The position numbers were made by a program, and so were the translations under genes. A DNA stretch of 64,000 bases from Roseimaritima multifibrata (GTDB taxonomy: Bacteria > Planctomycetota > Planctomycetia > Pirellulales > Pirellulaceae): assembly GCF_007741495.1 (NCBI RefSeq), contig NZ_CP036262.1:2170001-2234000 (forward strand). Direction: 5' to 3'. Shown piece by piece: positions 1-7,561 of the stretch. Under the pieces are notes generated by a model that ran no database searches, had not been told where the DNA came from, and saw nothing but the letters and a program-made list of their open reading frames with translations. Each line of letters opens with the position of its first letter. Position 1 is the first letter of the stretch.

Positions 1-597
1 GGATCGTCGGCAATGCCGCACAAAATGAACGCTCGGTCTGCGGAACGAATCGACGGTTTTAGCGTGATTCTAAGAGGCTATTTGAGTATGGTCGGTGGGC
101 TGTTAGGCGACCAATGGAACGAAGGGGATGTCAGCTGTAGTGTCGTGCGCCGCGTTGCCCTTCCCGATGCGTTTCTCGCCATCGATGGTCAGTTGGAAAC
201 GTTTTTGACCGTTCTTTTGGATTTCGGGGCTTACCCTGCAGTCATCGAGCGTGAACTGCGCCGCTATCTCCCTTTCCTGGCGACGACGAAGATTTTGGTT
301 GCCGCCGTCAAATCGGGCGTCGGACGCGAAACGGCTCACGAAGCGATTAAAGAACATGCCGTCGCTGCGGCACTCGCAATGCGGGATAGCGGGCGTGATG
401 ACAACGACGTTATCGAACGGCTGGCGGCCGATGATCGGATTCCAATGGACGCCGCAGCTCTGAGTGCGGCCATCGGTTCACCGGCGTTGTTCATCGGAAA
501 TGCGGCAAACCAAGTCGATCAGGTTTTGGGAAAAATCGAAAGTGTCGCGGCAAAGTATCCGGACGCTGCCAAGTATCGTCCCGGTTCGATTCTGTAA
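1..597 (+). CDS. purB: Adenylosuccinate lyase, C-terminal part (5'-truncated by window edge)
   Basis: The reading frame is open from base 1 and begins inside the lyase signature, reading GSSAMPHKMN, so about the last 198 residues are present. The fumarase/aspartase superfamily uses this GSS-x-MP-x-K-x-N loop as the flexible catalytic lid. The enzyme removes fumarate from SAICAR and from adenylosuccinate in cytosolic purine synthesis. The remainder is helical and ends with the C-terminal small domain (KYPDAAKYRPGSIL, stop TAA). The ATG at 13 is internal to the signature and is not a start. The downstream neighbour is a non-coding repeat element, so this is probably the last gene of its transcript. 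Confidence 0.93.
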   Translation, partial: GSSAMPHKMNARSAERIDGFSVILRGYLSMVGGLLGDQWNEGDVSCSVVRRVALPDAFLAIDGQLETFLTVLLDFGAYPAVIERELRRYLPFLATTKILVAAVKSGVGRETAHEAIKEHAVAAALAMRDSGRDDNDVIERLAADDRIPMDAAALSAAIGSPALFIGNAANQVDQVLGKIESVAAKYPDAAKYRPGSIL

Positions 598-712
598 GTC
601 GACGCGGCAAATTGTTGCGGTTATTTTCGTGACGGACGTCAAGTGGTTCGCGGTTTGTTGATTTAGGGATTGTCGCCTTTTGTTTCGCGAAAGCACGCTT
701 CTTTTGAAGTTA

Positions 713-1037
713 CTTTCGCGGGGGACGTGAAACTTATAGGTGACGATTTCAACCCTGCCCATCCGAGTCTGAGTGCAGTGCTTTCAGCCCAGCGGGCGGC
801 AGATACTTGCCGTTGGCGTAAGCCAACGGAAACCTAGCGTGCGCATGAAAGCCCAGCGGGCGACAGACCAGGGTGGTTCTGTCGCCCGCTGGGCTTTCCT
901 TTCGCGATACCCACTCCGGCGGCTGACGCCGCCGGCAAGTATCTGCCGCCCTCCGGGCTACCTGGTTACTCGATCCCATGTAGGCTCGTCAACGGCTGCA
1001 GACCCTTCGTTTATAGATTTCAGGTCCCGAGCGAAAG
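713..1037 (+). repeat. Nested inverted-repeat element, long copy A
   Basis: This is one of three related elements (others at 33431-33597, reversed, and 51754-52098). The left end reads CTTTCGCGGGGGACGTGAAA and the right end is its imperfect inverse, ending GTCCCGAGCGAAAG. The internal left arm (CATCCGAGTCTGAGTGCAGT, 761-780) and the right arm (CTCGTCAACGGCTGCAGACC) are shared by all copies. Between them lie two nested palindromes: 794-812 pairs perfectly with 933-951 (19 bp), and inside it 847-867 pairs perfectly with 878-898 (21 bp). Small hairpins occur near 813-826 and 917-934. The 547-bp gap 598-1144 holds only this element; the short frames crossing it are palindrome artefacts. A transposase-dependent MITE or REP-type element is plausible but not shown. 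Confidence 0.75.
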
Positions 1038-1144
1038 GCGACAATCTTTCTCCGCTTTCGCTTCAATCGACAATCCGCTCGCCCTGTTCCGTTACGAAGA
1101 TTTTCCATGACCATGACCATGACTATTGGTCACAATCTTTTGCA

Positions 1145-2149
1145 CTACGTTTCTCGAAACCAGTTTCCGTCATTCGTCGCTGGTTCGATGGTGCACTGCA
1201 GGGAAGCGAAGGCAGAGACCAGTTCCTGTACGGCCCAGTCTTCGTCGTCAATTTCCAGCCGATATTCCGGCCAGTCGCCGCCGGTTGGCCACATCTGATG
1301 GGGCGCTGGCCAGCGATGTGCCGCGGCGGTTTGCTGTAGACGGACGACCAATCTTGGCCAGTCGGGGCGCCAGGTTCGTTCGGGTTCGTCGGCAGGTAGT
1401 TCCTGCCGGGATGGAAGTTTCGGTAGGGAGGCTGCGATCCATGGTCGGTCGGATGGTGCGTTCCAACCTTCGTCTGCACGGTTGAGCCCCGCCGACGACC
1501 AGTCGGTTGTGTGAAGACTGTCCGGAGTCGGGGCGAAAACCGCGTTTGGTAAATCCTCTTCATCGGGTACCGATTCGGACAACGCCGAGGCTGGGAGCGA
1601 CTGAATCTGAAGCTTTTTGGCAACCCTGTTGCAGATGCGATTGCGTGTTTCTAGGTCTCCACCGACAAGAGCCAACGACGGCGGGGCGGCCTGTAGGTGG
1701 TCGACCATGCGTTGAATCGACCAGCCGAATCGTGGGTCTTTCCATTCGGGAACAACGTCGCATGCAGGTTTCAAGACAAACATACGGGCGGTGTAGCGGG
1801 GATGGGGAACGATCAGGTCGGATCCGCCGCCCGTTAAATCACCGTACAGGACGACGTCCAAGTCGATCGATCGAGCATCCCAGCGGATCTTTCGCGTCCG
1901 CCCCAGTTCCGTTTCGATCTGCTGCAGCCAATTTAAAACTTCGCGTACCGAAGCGTCTGTCTGGAAAGCAGCCACCGCATTTAGAAACGGTTCTTGACCG
2001 CCTGGACCGCCGATCGGAGGCGTCGTAAATAATCGGCTGGCCCGGAAATTTTTGATTTCTGGATGCTGCGACAGTCGCAGTGCCCCCTCGGACAATAGCG
2101 TCAGACGATTGCCTAGATTGGATCCTAAACTGATTAAGCAGTAGGGCAT
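1145..2149 (-). CDS. folK: 2-amino-4-hydroxy-6-hydroxymethyldihydropteridine pyrophosphokinase with unknown C-terminal extension
   Basis: Residues 1 to about 155 are a complete HPPK. The start is MPYCLISLGSNLGNR, followed by the SRLFTTPPIGG loop, QEPFLNAV, and the metal and substrate motif RWDARSIDLDVVLYGD, with PHPR further on. The family transfers pyrophosphate from ATP to hydroxymethyl-dihydropterin in folate synthesis. HPPKs normally end near 160-180 residues. This protein has 334, with a Trp- and Pro-rich tail of roughly 170 residues that begins LALVGGDLETRNRICNRVAKK and ends WFRET. I do not recognise the tail. The start ATG is directly supported by the homologous N-terminus. No folate neighbour is present in the window. 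Confidence 0.9.
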   Translation of the reverse strand: MPYCLISLGSNLGNRLTLLSEGALRLSQHPEIKNFRASRLFTTPPIGGPGGQEPFLNAVAAFQTDASVREVLNWLQQIETELGRTRKIRWDARSIDLDVVLYGDLTGGGSDLIVPHPRYTARMFVLKPACDVVPEWKDPRFGWSIQRMVDHLQAAPPSLALVGGDLETRNRICNRVAKKLQIQSLPASALSESVPDEEDLPNAVFAPTPDSLHTTDWSSAGLNRADEGWNAPSDRPWIAASLPKLPSRQELPADEPERTWRPDWPRLVVRLQQTAAAHRWPAPHQMWPTGGDWPEYRLEIDDEDWAVQELVSAFASLQCTIEPATNDGNWFRET

Positions 2150-2190
2150 TTCTTAGGATCTTTGCCAGTCATTGAGGAATGCGATTCTTG

Positions 2191-2403
2191 TCACTTGGCG
2201 TTATCGTTCTTTTCGATCGCATGCCAATATTGCATTCGCTGACGGATTTGATCCAGGGGGCGAGGCGGCAAAGAGGCGGCACTCGCTTCACGCACCCCGG
2301 GAAATCCATCTGCGATTTTATAAGCCGCTGATTTCAACCGGAGCGTGAGTTCGATTTCTCCACGCCACTCGAAGACCGCATGTTTGCGGCCGAGTGGCTT
2401 TTT
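2191..2403 (-). pseudogene. Open frame without a normal start, possible gene remnant
   Basis: On the minus strand a 70-codon frame runs from an in-frame TAG at 2404-2406 to a TGA at 2191-2193. The translation looks protein-like (KHAVFEWRGEIELTLRL, later FPGVREASAASLPPRPLDQI and a QRMQYWHAIEKND end), but there is no ATG or GTG near its beginning. The first alternative start is a TTG in LRLKSAAY. It lies between folK and the DUF5684-type gene on the same strand. It may be a small gene using TTG or the decayed 3' end of a longer one. No function is assigned. Confidence 0.3.
2364..2403 (+). terminator. Intrinsic-terminator-like hairpin on the plus strand
   Basis: GCCACTCG (2364-2371) pairs with CGAGTGGC (2391-2398), the interior can form CCGCA/TGCGG, and TTTTT follows at 2399-2403. 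The shape is that of a rho-independent terminator reading plus. There is no plus-strand gene upstream, and the U-tract is absent in the minus direction used by the flanking genes. It may therefore block antisense transcription or be incidental. Confidence 0.4.
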
Positions 2404-2425
2404 CTAAGAGCCTTCCGGAAAGGAT

Positions 2426-2842
2426 TTAGAAGGAGGTCGGAGGAGGCGCTTGCTGGCTATTTCCGAGGTATCGTGCATCGCCAAAGCCAAGGATCGGAAA
2501 GAAAATCGGCCCCAGGAAGGCAAGTCCCAGTCCAAAAGCCTGACTCTTGCCGAAGTATTTGGCGACATCCAGGCTGACCAAAATGGCGATGATGAAATTC
2601 ACCAACGGGATGAAAAACAAAACAACCCACCACAGAGGTCGTTTGGCGATTTCAAGCAGGACAATGATGTTGTAGATCGGCACGATTGCTGCCCAGCCAG
2701 GTTTGCCAGCTTTGACAAAAACCTTCCACATGCCCGCGATCACCAAGATCAGCACAGCAATATAAATAACGAAGATAACTAGGCCGCAGATTGCGCCCAC
2801 AATTCCTGCAGCTGCGTCACCGTTGTTTAGTTGTTGGTCCAT
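2426..2842 (-). CDS. Small integral membrane protein, DUF5684-like
   Basis: I place the start at the ATG at 2842 (MDQQLNNGDAAAG), giving 138 residues; a longer frame upstream has no membrane-protein character. The N-terminal segment GIVGAICGLVIFVIYIAVLILVIAG is one long membrane span. It is followed by WKVFVKAGKPGWAAIVPIYN, the hallmark of DUF5684-type proteins often seen near signal peptidases. Two more hydrophobic segments (PLWWVVLFFIPLVNFIIAIL and FGLGLAFLGPIFFPILGFG) follow, and a Pro-rich tail ends the protein. The family function is unknown. The gene is not obviously in an operon, as folK lies 276 bp downstream. Confidence 0.75.
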   Translation of the reverse strand: MDQQLNNGDAAAGIVGAICGLVIFVIYIAVLILVIAGMWKVFVKAGKPGWAAIVPIYNIIVLLEIAKRPLWWVVLFFIPLVNFIIAILVSLDVAKYFGKSQAFGLGLAFLGPIFFPILGFGDARYLGNSQQAPPPTSF

Positions 2843-3055
2843 AATGAAATTCCAGTCGAAAGACTTTAGCGATAAGAGAAGGAGAAGGGGGGTACGATCG
2901 CACCATGATAGCAATACGGGGTGCAGGTTTCTAGATCGATCTGAAAAGTCCAATCGAGCGTTCTATGGGCAATGGGCTTGTCGGCAGGTAAGCTTTGAAC
3001 AGACAGCGAAGCGGTTTTTTAACCGTTGTTTAAGCCTTCCTTTTTTCTGTTGATT

Positions 3056-4123
3056 ATGCGTAACCCCGATCGTTATGACCGCCAGCGGCGATTCGCTCTG
3101 GTGGGGGAAAGTGGTCAACGCCGACTGCTGGAATCCCATGTTGCGGTGCTGGGGTGTGGTGCCCTGGGAACGGTTGCGGCTGAAATATTGGCTCGAGCGG
3201 GCGTCGGCCGGCTTCATTTGATCGACCGCGACACGGTGGAGTTGACCAACCTGCAACGCCAGAGTTTGTTCAATGAAGCGGATGCCGAAGCGGGCCGTGC
3301 CAAGGTGGATGCGGCGACAGAACGCCTGCGAGCGATCAATTCTCAGATCGTCATCGAACCGCATCTGGTCGATGTCCGAGCCGACAATATTGCAGCGTTG
3401 CTTTCCGGTGCGGACCTTGTGATTGATGGCACCGACAACTTTGGAGTTCGGTTTCTGCTGAATGATTATTCGCTGGAAACAAAGACCCCTTGGGTTCACG
3501 GCGGGTGTGTGGGGGCCACCGGGCAAGTCGCATTTTTCACAGGCCGGGGATCGCCCTGTTTTCGTTGCTTGATCCCTTCGCCACCCGACCCTTCGACCGT
3601 TCAAACATGTGACACCGCCGGAGTGATTGGAGCCGCAACGCATACCATTGCCAGTTTGCAGGCGATGCGGGCAATCCGTTTTCTAAGTCACGATTCGGCC
3701 GTTGGTGAACAGGACGAAGCGACGTCGGCGGACGCATCGGAAGTCCTCTCGCTTGATATGTGGCGAAACCGCATTCGCACGCTAAATATTGCAGATGACA
3801 ACTGCCCTGCTTGCAAACAGGGCAAGCGAGATTTCTTGCATGGGACGATGTCTGCGGTGGCGGATCAAAGTGCGGTCCTCTGTGGACGCAACGCGGTGCA
3901 GATCCATCCGCAGGGAAATTCGCCAAACCACCGCATCGATTTTGACCGTATGCAGAAGGCTTGGCTGAACATTGGCTCGCTGGACCGCAACGCGTTTTTT
4001 ATCCGTTTGCACCTTCCGCAGGACCAATCTTTGACGCTCTTTCGCGACGGACGAGCGGTGGTCGGTGGTACGGAAGATCTAGCGATTGCCCGTTCAATCT
4101 ACGCAAAATATGTGGGAGGCTAA
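3056..4123 (+). CDS. moeB: MoeB/ThiF/HesA-family adenylyltransferase
   Basis: E1-like enzyme of 355 residues that adenylates the C-terminal Gly-Gly of a sulfur-carrier protein (MoaD or ThiS type). I use the ATG at 3056 (MRNPDRYDRQRRF), which matches the usual family N-terminus; a TTG ten codons upstream is possible. Visible are the nucleotide loop VLGCGALGTVAAE (31-43), DRDTVELTNLQRQ (57-69), the DGTDNF motif near 124-129, zinc pairs CFRC (168,171) and CPAC (250,253), and Cys185 in TVQTCDTAGV, where the family carries its conserved cysteine. The C-terminal 100 residues are not a clear rhodanese. moaC follows after 5 bp, which favours a molybdopterin role over thiamine. Confidence 0.85.
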   Translation: MRNPDRYDRQRRFALVGESGQRRLLESHVAVLGCGALGTVAAEILARAGVGRLHLIDRDTVELTNLQRQSLFNEADAEAGRAKVDAATERLRAINSQIVIEPHLVDVRADNIAALLSGADLVIDGTDNFGVRFLLNDYSLETKTPWVHGGCVGATGQVAFFTGRGSPCFRCLIPSPPDPSTVQTCDTAGVIGAATHTIASLQAMRAIRFLSHDSAVGEQDEATSADASEVLSLDMWRNRIRTLNIADDNCPACKQGKRDFLHGTMSAVADQSAVLCGRNAVQIHPQGNSPNHRIDFDRMQKAWLNIGSLDRNAFFIRLHLPQDQSLTLFRDGRAVVGGTEDLAIARSIYAKYVGG

Positions 4124-4128
4124 GAAAT

Positions 4129-4614
4129 ATGGCAAGCAACCACTTCGGTCCCGATGGGCAGGCACGGATGGTCGATGTCAGCGAGAAAGCGGTGACCGTC
4201 CGAACCGCAACCGCCGAGACGATCGTCCTCATGCAACCGAAGACGATGGAAATGATTCAGGCCGGTACGCATCGCAAAGGAGACGTTTTGGCGGTCGCAC
4301 GTTTGGCGGCGATCATGGGCTGCAAGCAGACCGCCAGTCTGATTCCGCTGTGCCATGCGATCCCGATCGAAGGGGTGGATGTCACCTTCGAACCCTTCGA
4401 GGAACCAACGGCCACCGAAGCGAGACTTCGCTGTCAGGTGACGGTCCGCACGACCGCGAAAACTGGGATTGAGATGGAAGCGATGACGGGAGCGTCGATC
4501 GCTGGTCTAACGCTGTACGACATGTGTAAATCGGTCGATCGCCGAATGGAGCTGGAATCGATCCGCGTCGTGGCTAAAGCGGGTGGCAAATCAGGCGACT
4601 GGTCCGTCGATTAG
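4129..4614 (+). CDS. moaC: Cyclic pyranopterin monophosphate synthase
   Basis: MoaC acts with MoaA to turn GTP into cyclic pyranopterin monophosphate, the first molybdenum-cofactor intermediate. The protein has 161 residues, the family's normal length. Clear motifs are HRKGDVLAVARLAAIMGCKQT (48-68), LCHAIPI (74-80, with Ala in place of the usual Pro), KTGIEMEAMTG (111-121), YDMCKSVDR (130-138) and KAGGKSGDW near the end. The ATG at 4129 is preceded by GGGAGGC overlapping the end of moeB, so the two are probably translated together. Longer frames upstream are shadows of moeB. The gene converges on the next small gene with a 4-bp overlap. Confidence 0.95.
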   Translation: MASNHFGPDGQARMVDVSEKAVTVRTATAETIVLMQPKTMEMIQAGTHRKGDVLAVARLAAIMGCKQTASLIPLCHAIPIEGVDVTFEPFEEPTATEARLRCQVTVRTTAKTGIEMEAMTGASIAGLTLYDMCKSVDRRMELESIRVVAKAGGKSGDWSVD

Positions 4615-4862
4615 GTTAGTTTTGCCAATTCGTTTGCGACCAGGGTCGGGTCGTCTTTTTCTTGCAAATAGGCGACTCGGTCGGCTGGCAGCCCTGCTTT
4701 TTCCAGGTGTCCCGCAAGCCGTTTCCAGACCGATTCTCGTTTCTTGCCTTCGCTTAAAAATAATTCAGTCACCAATTCCTGCGATTTTTGCAATGCAATC
4801 GCATCGCGGTTCTTGTAGTAGTTCTTGATAATCTTCTCTTGGTGTCGAGAATGATTGGCCAT
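4611..4862 (-). CDS. Small conserved-looking hypothetical protein
   Basis: An 83-residue, highly charged, helical protein starting MANHSRHQEKIIKNYYKN; an ATG five codons earlier (4877) is also possible, and neither has a good ribosome site. The composition (many K, E, R and L, with no signal or membrane segment) and the regular helix pattern suggest a small soluble protein. It contains LFLSEGKKRESVWKRLAGHL and ends DPTLVANELAKLT. The stop overlaps the moaC stop on the opposite strand by 4 bp. I do not recognise a family domain. Confidence 0.65.
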   Translation of the reverse strand: MANHSRHQEKIIKNYYKNRDAIALQKSQELVTELFLSEGKKRESVWKRLAGHLEKAGLPADRVAYLQEKDDPTLVANELAKLT

Positions 4863-5044
4863 GAAAGGGCTCTTCATGAAGGAGATTCGAAATGGGCAAG
4901 TTCCGCAGCCAAAACAGACGGTGCGGGGGGCTACGTCATGACGGGACGTGGCTTATAGTAGTCTATCGTCAAATGCCGCTCGGCAATCAAGTTCCTGTGG
5001 CCGATTTGCCAGTTCGGCCTTAAACGTACTGAATTTTCCTAAGA

Positions 5045-5515
5045 ATGTCTGTTCAAAACGAACCCTCGCCGGAAAGGCGCTGGATGTGTCGCGGAGTCCG
5101 TGGCGCGACAACGGTTTCAGCCAACGATCGCGATGAGATTCTGACCGCGACGCGTCAACTGTTGGCTTTGGTGGTCCGCCGCAATTCGATCCAACCGCGT
5201 GATGTCGCCAGCGTCACGTTCACGGTCACGAAAGAACTGGATGCCGAATTTCCCGCGTTGGCAGCCCGCCAATTGGGTTGGAACGACGTCCCCCTGCTCT
5301 GCAGCTACGAAGTTGCGGTCCCAGGATCTTTGCCCAACTGTATTCGGGTCATGATCCTCTGGAATACCGATCGGGCGCAACAGGACATTCAACATGTTTA
5401 CATCAAAGGGGCGAAAGCGCTGCGCCCTGATCTTTCCAAGCTGCCTCCGGTCGACTTTGATGAATTGGAAAGTTGGATCCAGCAGCATATGAACGACAAT
5501 CAACCCAGCGCCTAA
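5045..5515 (+). CDS. aroH: Chorismate mutase, AroH (trimeric pseudo-alpha/beta barrel) type
   Basis: Rearranges chorismate to prephenate for phenylalanine and tyrosine synthesis. The N-terminal RGVRGATTV (16-24) matches the start of Bacillus AroH and carries the arginine that binds substrate. [42 protein letters not shown] (the conserved Glu and Arg) and [14 protein letters not shown] follow in order. The length is 156 residues against about 127 for the Bacillus enzyme; the excess is a 12-residue leader and an acidic C-terminal tail. The next gene starts 23 bp downstream and is probably cotranscribed. Confidence 0.92.
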   Translation: MSVQNEPSPERRWMCRGVRGATTVSANDRDEILTATRQLLALVVRRNSIQPRDVASVTFTVTKELDAEFPALAARQLGWNDVPLLCSYEVAVPGSLPNCIRVMILWNTDRAQQDIQHVYIKGAKALRPDLSKLPPVDFDELESWIQQHMNDNQPSA

Positions 5516-5538
5516 GCAGGCCTTTACACAAGCGTGAC

Positions 5539-6420
5539 ATGACGACGATCAAGTGGACCCATAGTGCCCCAGGCAGCGTGCTTTATGCCGCGGGTGCTGT
5601 TGCCCTGAACCGGCCGATCAGCGATCCGGAGGTCGATGCCCTTCTGATCGGGCCCGTTACCGATATCAACAGCCAAATCGGTTCGACGGACCTGGAACTG
5701 ACGACGTTTTGGGAAGCTTTGATCGCGGCCGGATTTGAAGATTCCGACGACCCGAAGCGGTGCGAGCAAGCGCTGGCCGCCGCCGGTTGTTCCCCTCTGG
5801 CACTCGATACCTTGGCACGTGCGGTCGCCGGTAAACTGACCGAAATTCGACTTGCCTATAATGAACGGTTTCCGAAGTTAGCCGAACAGTTGCCTCTTCG
5901 CGGACGTCCCCTGCAAACGGCTTGGGATGAACGAGGACGTGGGATGTTAGTGCAAATCGGCCAACAAACGCATGCCGATCTGTTGCCTAAGAAGGTGGAG
6001 ATTCGACTGGTGCAGCCGGTCAGTGGCGGAGGCGGTTATGTCGATTTTCAGCATCAAGCGATCTGGGTCGAAGCGATGCTGACCAACGTCGATCCTCAAG
6101 TCCCCGAACTGTTGCGAATCGCCTGGCTGGTCGCCCGTTTGGGGATTGGACAAGGGGGCGCGAACCGGATGGTCGAAGCGACACACCTGCCGGTTGTCGC
6201 CGCCCTCGGTCTGATTCCAATCGTGCTACAGGCGGGGCAGAATCTGGACCTTGTGCCGCCGGGAGAATTGCCGATCCAACGGACTTTGGACCTCTGGCAG
6301 CAGGGGGCCGCGCCCGCGACAACCCTCGTCCTGCAAGATTGGTGGCGTCAGGTGAACAGCGGTTCAACCCCCTTCCCCGTCGCTTTAAAAGCACTGGACC
6401 GGATGCTTGCGTCGGAGTAA
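5539..6420 (+). CDS. Hypothetical protein downstream of aroH
   Basis: I use the ATG at 5539 (MTTIKWTHSAPGSVLYAAG), giving 293 residues; the upstream part of the frame overlaps aroH. The protein appears soluble, with no signal peptide. It contains an Ala- and Leu-rich helical middle (DTLARAVAGKLTEIRLAYNERFPKLAEQL), then a Gly-rich turn SGGGGYVDFQHQAIWVEAML and a hydrophobic stretch PVVAALGLIPIVLQAG. I do not recognise a domain. The short distance from aroH and same strand suggest one transcript. A link to aromatic amino acid metabolism is inference from position only. Confidence 0.75.
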   Translation: MTTIKWTHSAPGSVLYAAGAVALNRPISDPEVDALLIGPVTDINSQIGSTDLELTTFWEALIAAGFEDSDDPKRCEQALAAAGCSPLALDTLARAVAGKLTEIRLAYNERFPKLAEQLPLRGRPLQTAWDERGRGMLVQIGQQTHADLLPKKVEIRLVQPVSGGGGYVDFQHQAIWVEAMLTNVDPQVPELLRIAWLVARLGIGQGGANRMVEATHLPVVAALGLIPIVLQAGQNLDLVPPGELPIQRTLDLWQQGAAPATTLVLQDWWRQVNSGSTPFPVALKALDRMLASE

Positions 6421-6490
6421 ATGTCTGCTCCATTGCTCGCCACATCCGATCGCCACATCCGATTGCCAAAAACGCTCGGACGGCCGGCTT

Positions 6491-7549
6491 TTAAACGCTT
6501 TTCTTTTTCATCATGTGGAACAACCATTCCGGTGAACCGTGTCGAAGTTGGTCGACGATCACGGCGATAATGATGATCCCACCGATGATGATATGGGTGT
6601 AGGTGTTGGGAATCGCCAGTTGGCTACAACCGCTCCGGATGACGGTAATGATCAATGCCCCGATCATCGATCCCCAGATCGACCCCCGTCCACCACTAAG
6701 GCTGCCTCCCCCTAGCACGACCGCCGCGATGATCTCCAGTTCCTTGCCGGTGCCATCGGTCGGGTTCCCGTTTTTGACATCCGCAAAATAGAGCAGTCCC
6801 CCAAGTGCCACAAACAAACCGGCCAAGGCGTAGACCGATACGGTCATTGCGGGAACATTGATTCCGCATAATCTGGCGGTTGATTCGCTTGATCCAATCG
6901 CAAAAATGTTTCGCCCGAACACCGAATACCGCATCATCAACCCCACCCCAAGCGCCAACAGCCCCGCGATAATCACACTGCTGGGAATTAGCAGTCCCGG
7001 AATCAGGTAGTGGCTGGGATCGGAACCGGTGTAGCAAAGGTATTTAAGCCATTCGGGAATGTTCTCCTTCGGCGCATAGACCGTCGAAGAATCGGACAAG
7101 ATCTGCCCGATCCCCAAAAAGATGGTCATTGTTCCCAGGGTCACAATGAAGGGAACGACTCGGGTCAGGCTGATCAGAAGACCGTTGGCTAAACCACATA
7201 GGCATCCTGCAAAAATGGTCGCCGCCAGGGCGGTCCCCATGACCATCGCAAACCCTGGATCTGCAGCGGCCACTTCCGAATTCTTCAGTTGCAGGGCGAG
7301 GACCGTCCCGGACAACGTCAACGCGGTCCCTGCCGATAGATCGATTCCTCCTGCGATGATGATGATTGTCATTCCGCAAGCGGGGACGGCAATCAACGCG
7401 GCGCTGCTCATCATCACGCGCAGATTTCGCCAGGACAGAAAATAACCTTCACTCCACATCCGGTCCGCCAGAACGAACAGAACGTAAATGACGATCAGTG
7501 CCACAAAGGGGCCCATCGCGCCGCCCCATTTTTTTATCAGTCGAAACAT
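6491..7549 (-). CDS. Ribose/xylose-type ABC transporter permease
   Basis: Membrane subunit of a CUT2-class sugar importer, 352 residues. It shows roughly ten hydrophobic segments and the family signature IAGGIDLSAGTALTLSGTV early on. The EAA-like cytoplasmic loop region GRNIFAIGSSESTARLCGI and NPTDGTGKELEIIAAVVLGGGSLSGGRGSIWGS are typical of RbsC relatives. Start MFRLIKKWGG is the only reasonable ATG. It lies 12 bp after the ATPase gene and ends the three-gene operon binding protein, ATPase, permease. The substrate cannot be told from sequence, and no sugar kinase or isomerase is adjacent. Confidence 0.92.
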   Translation of the reverse strand: MFRLIKKWGGAMGPFVALIVIYVLFVLADRMWSEGYFLSWRNLRVMMSSAALIAVPACGMTIIIIAGGIDLSAGTALTLSGTVLALQLKNSEVAAADPGFAMVMGTALAATIFAGCLCGLANGLLISLTRVVPFIVTLGTMTIFLGIGQILSDSSTVYAPKENIPEWLKYLCYTGSDPSHYLIPGLLIPSSVIIAGLLALGVGLMMRYSVFGRNIFAIGSSESTARLCGINVPAMTVSVYALAGLFVALGGLLYFADVKNGNPTDGTGKELEIIAAVVLGGGSLSGGRGSIWGSMIGALIITVIRSGCSQLAIPNTYTHIIIGGIIIIAVIVDQLRHGSPEWLFHMMKKKSV

Positions 7550-7561
7550 AGTCTTCTTTGT

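Noticed and set aside
773-1339. 188-residue plus-strand frame across element copy A and the end of folK
   Set aside because: It runs through large palindromes and then antisense to folK, has no domain and no ribosome site; the open frame is a by-product of the inverted repeats.
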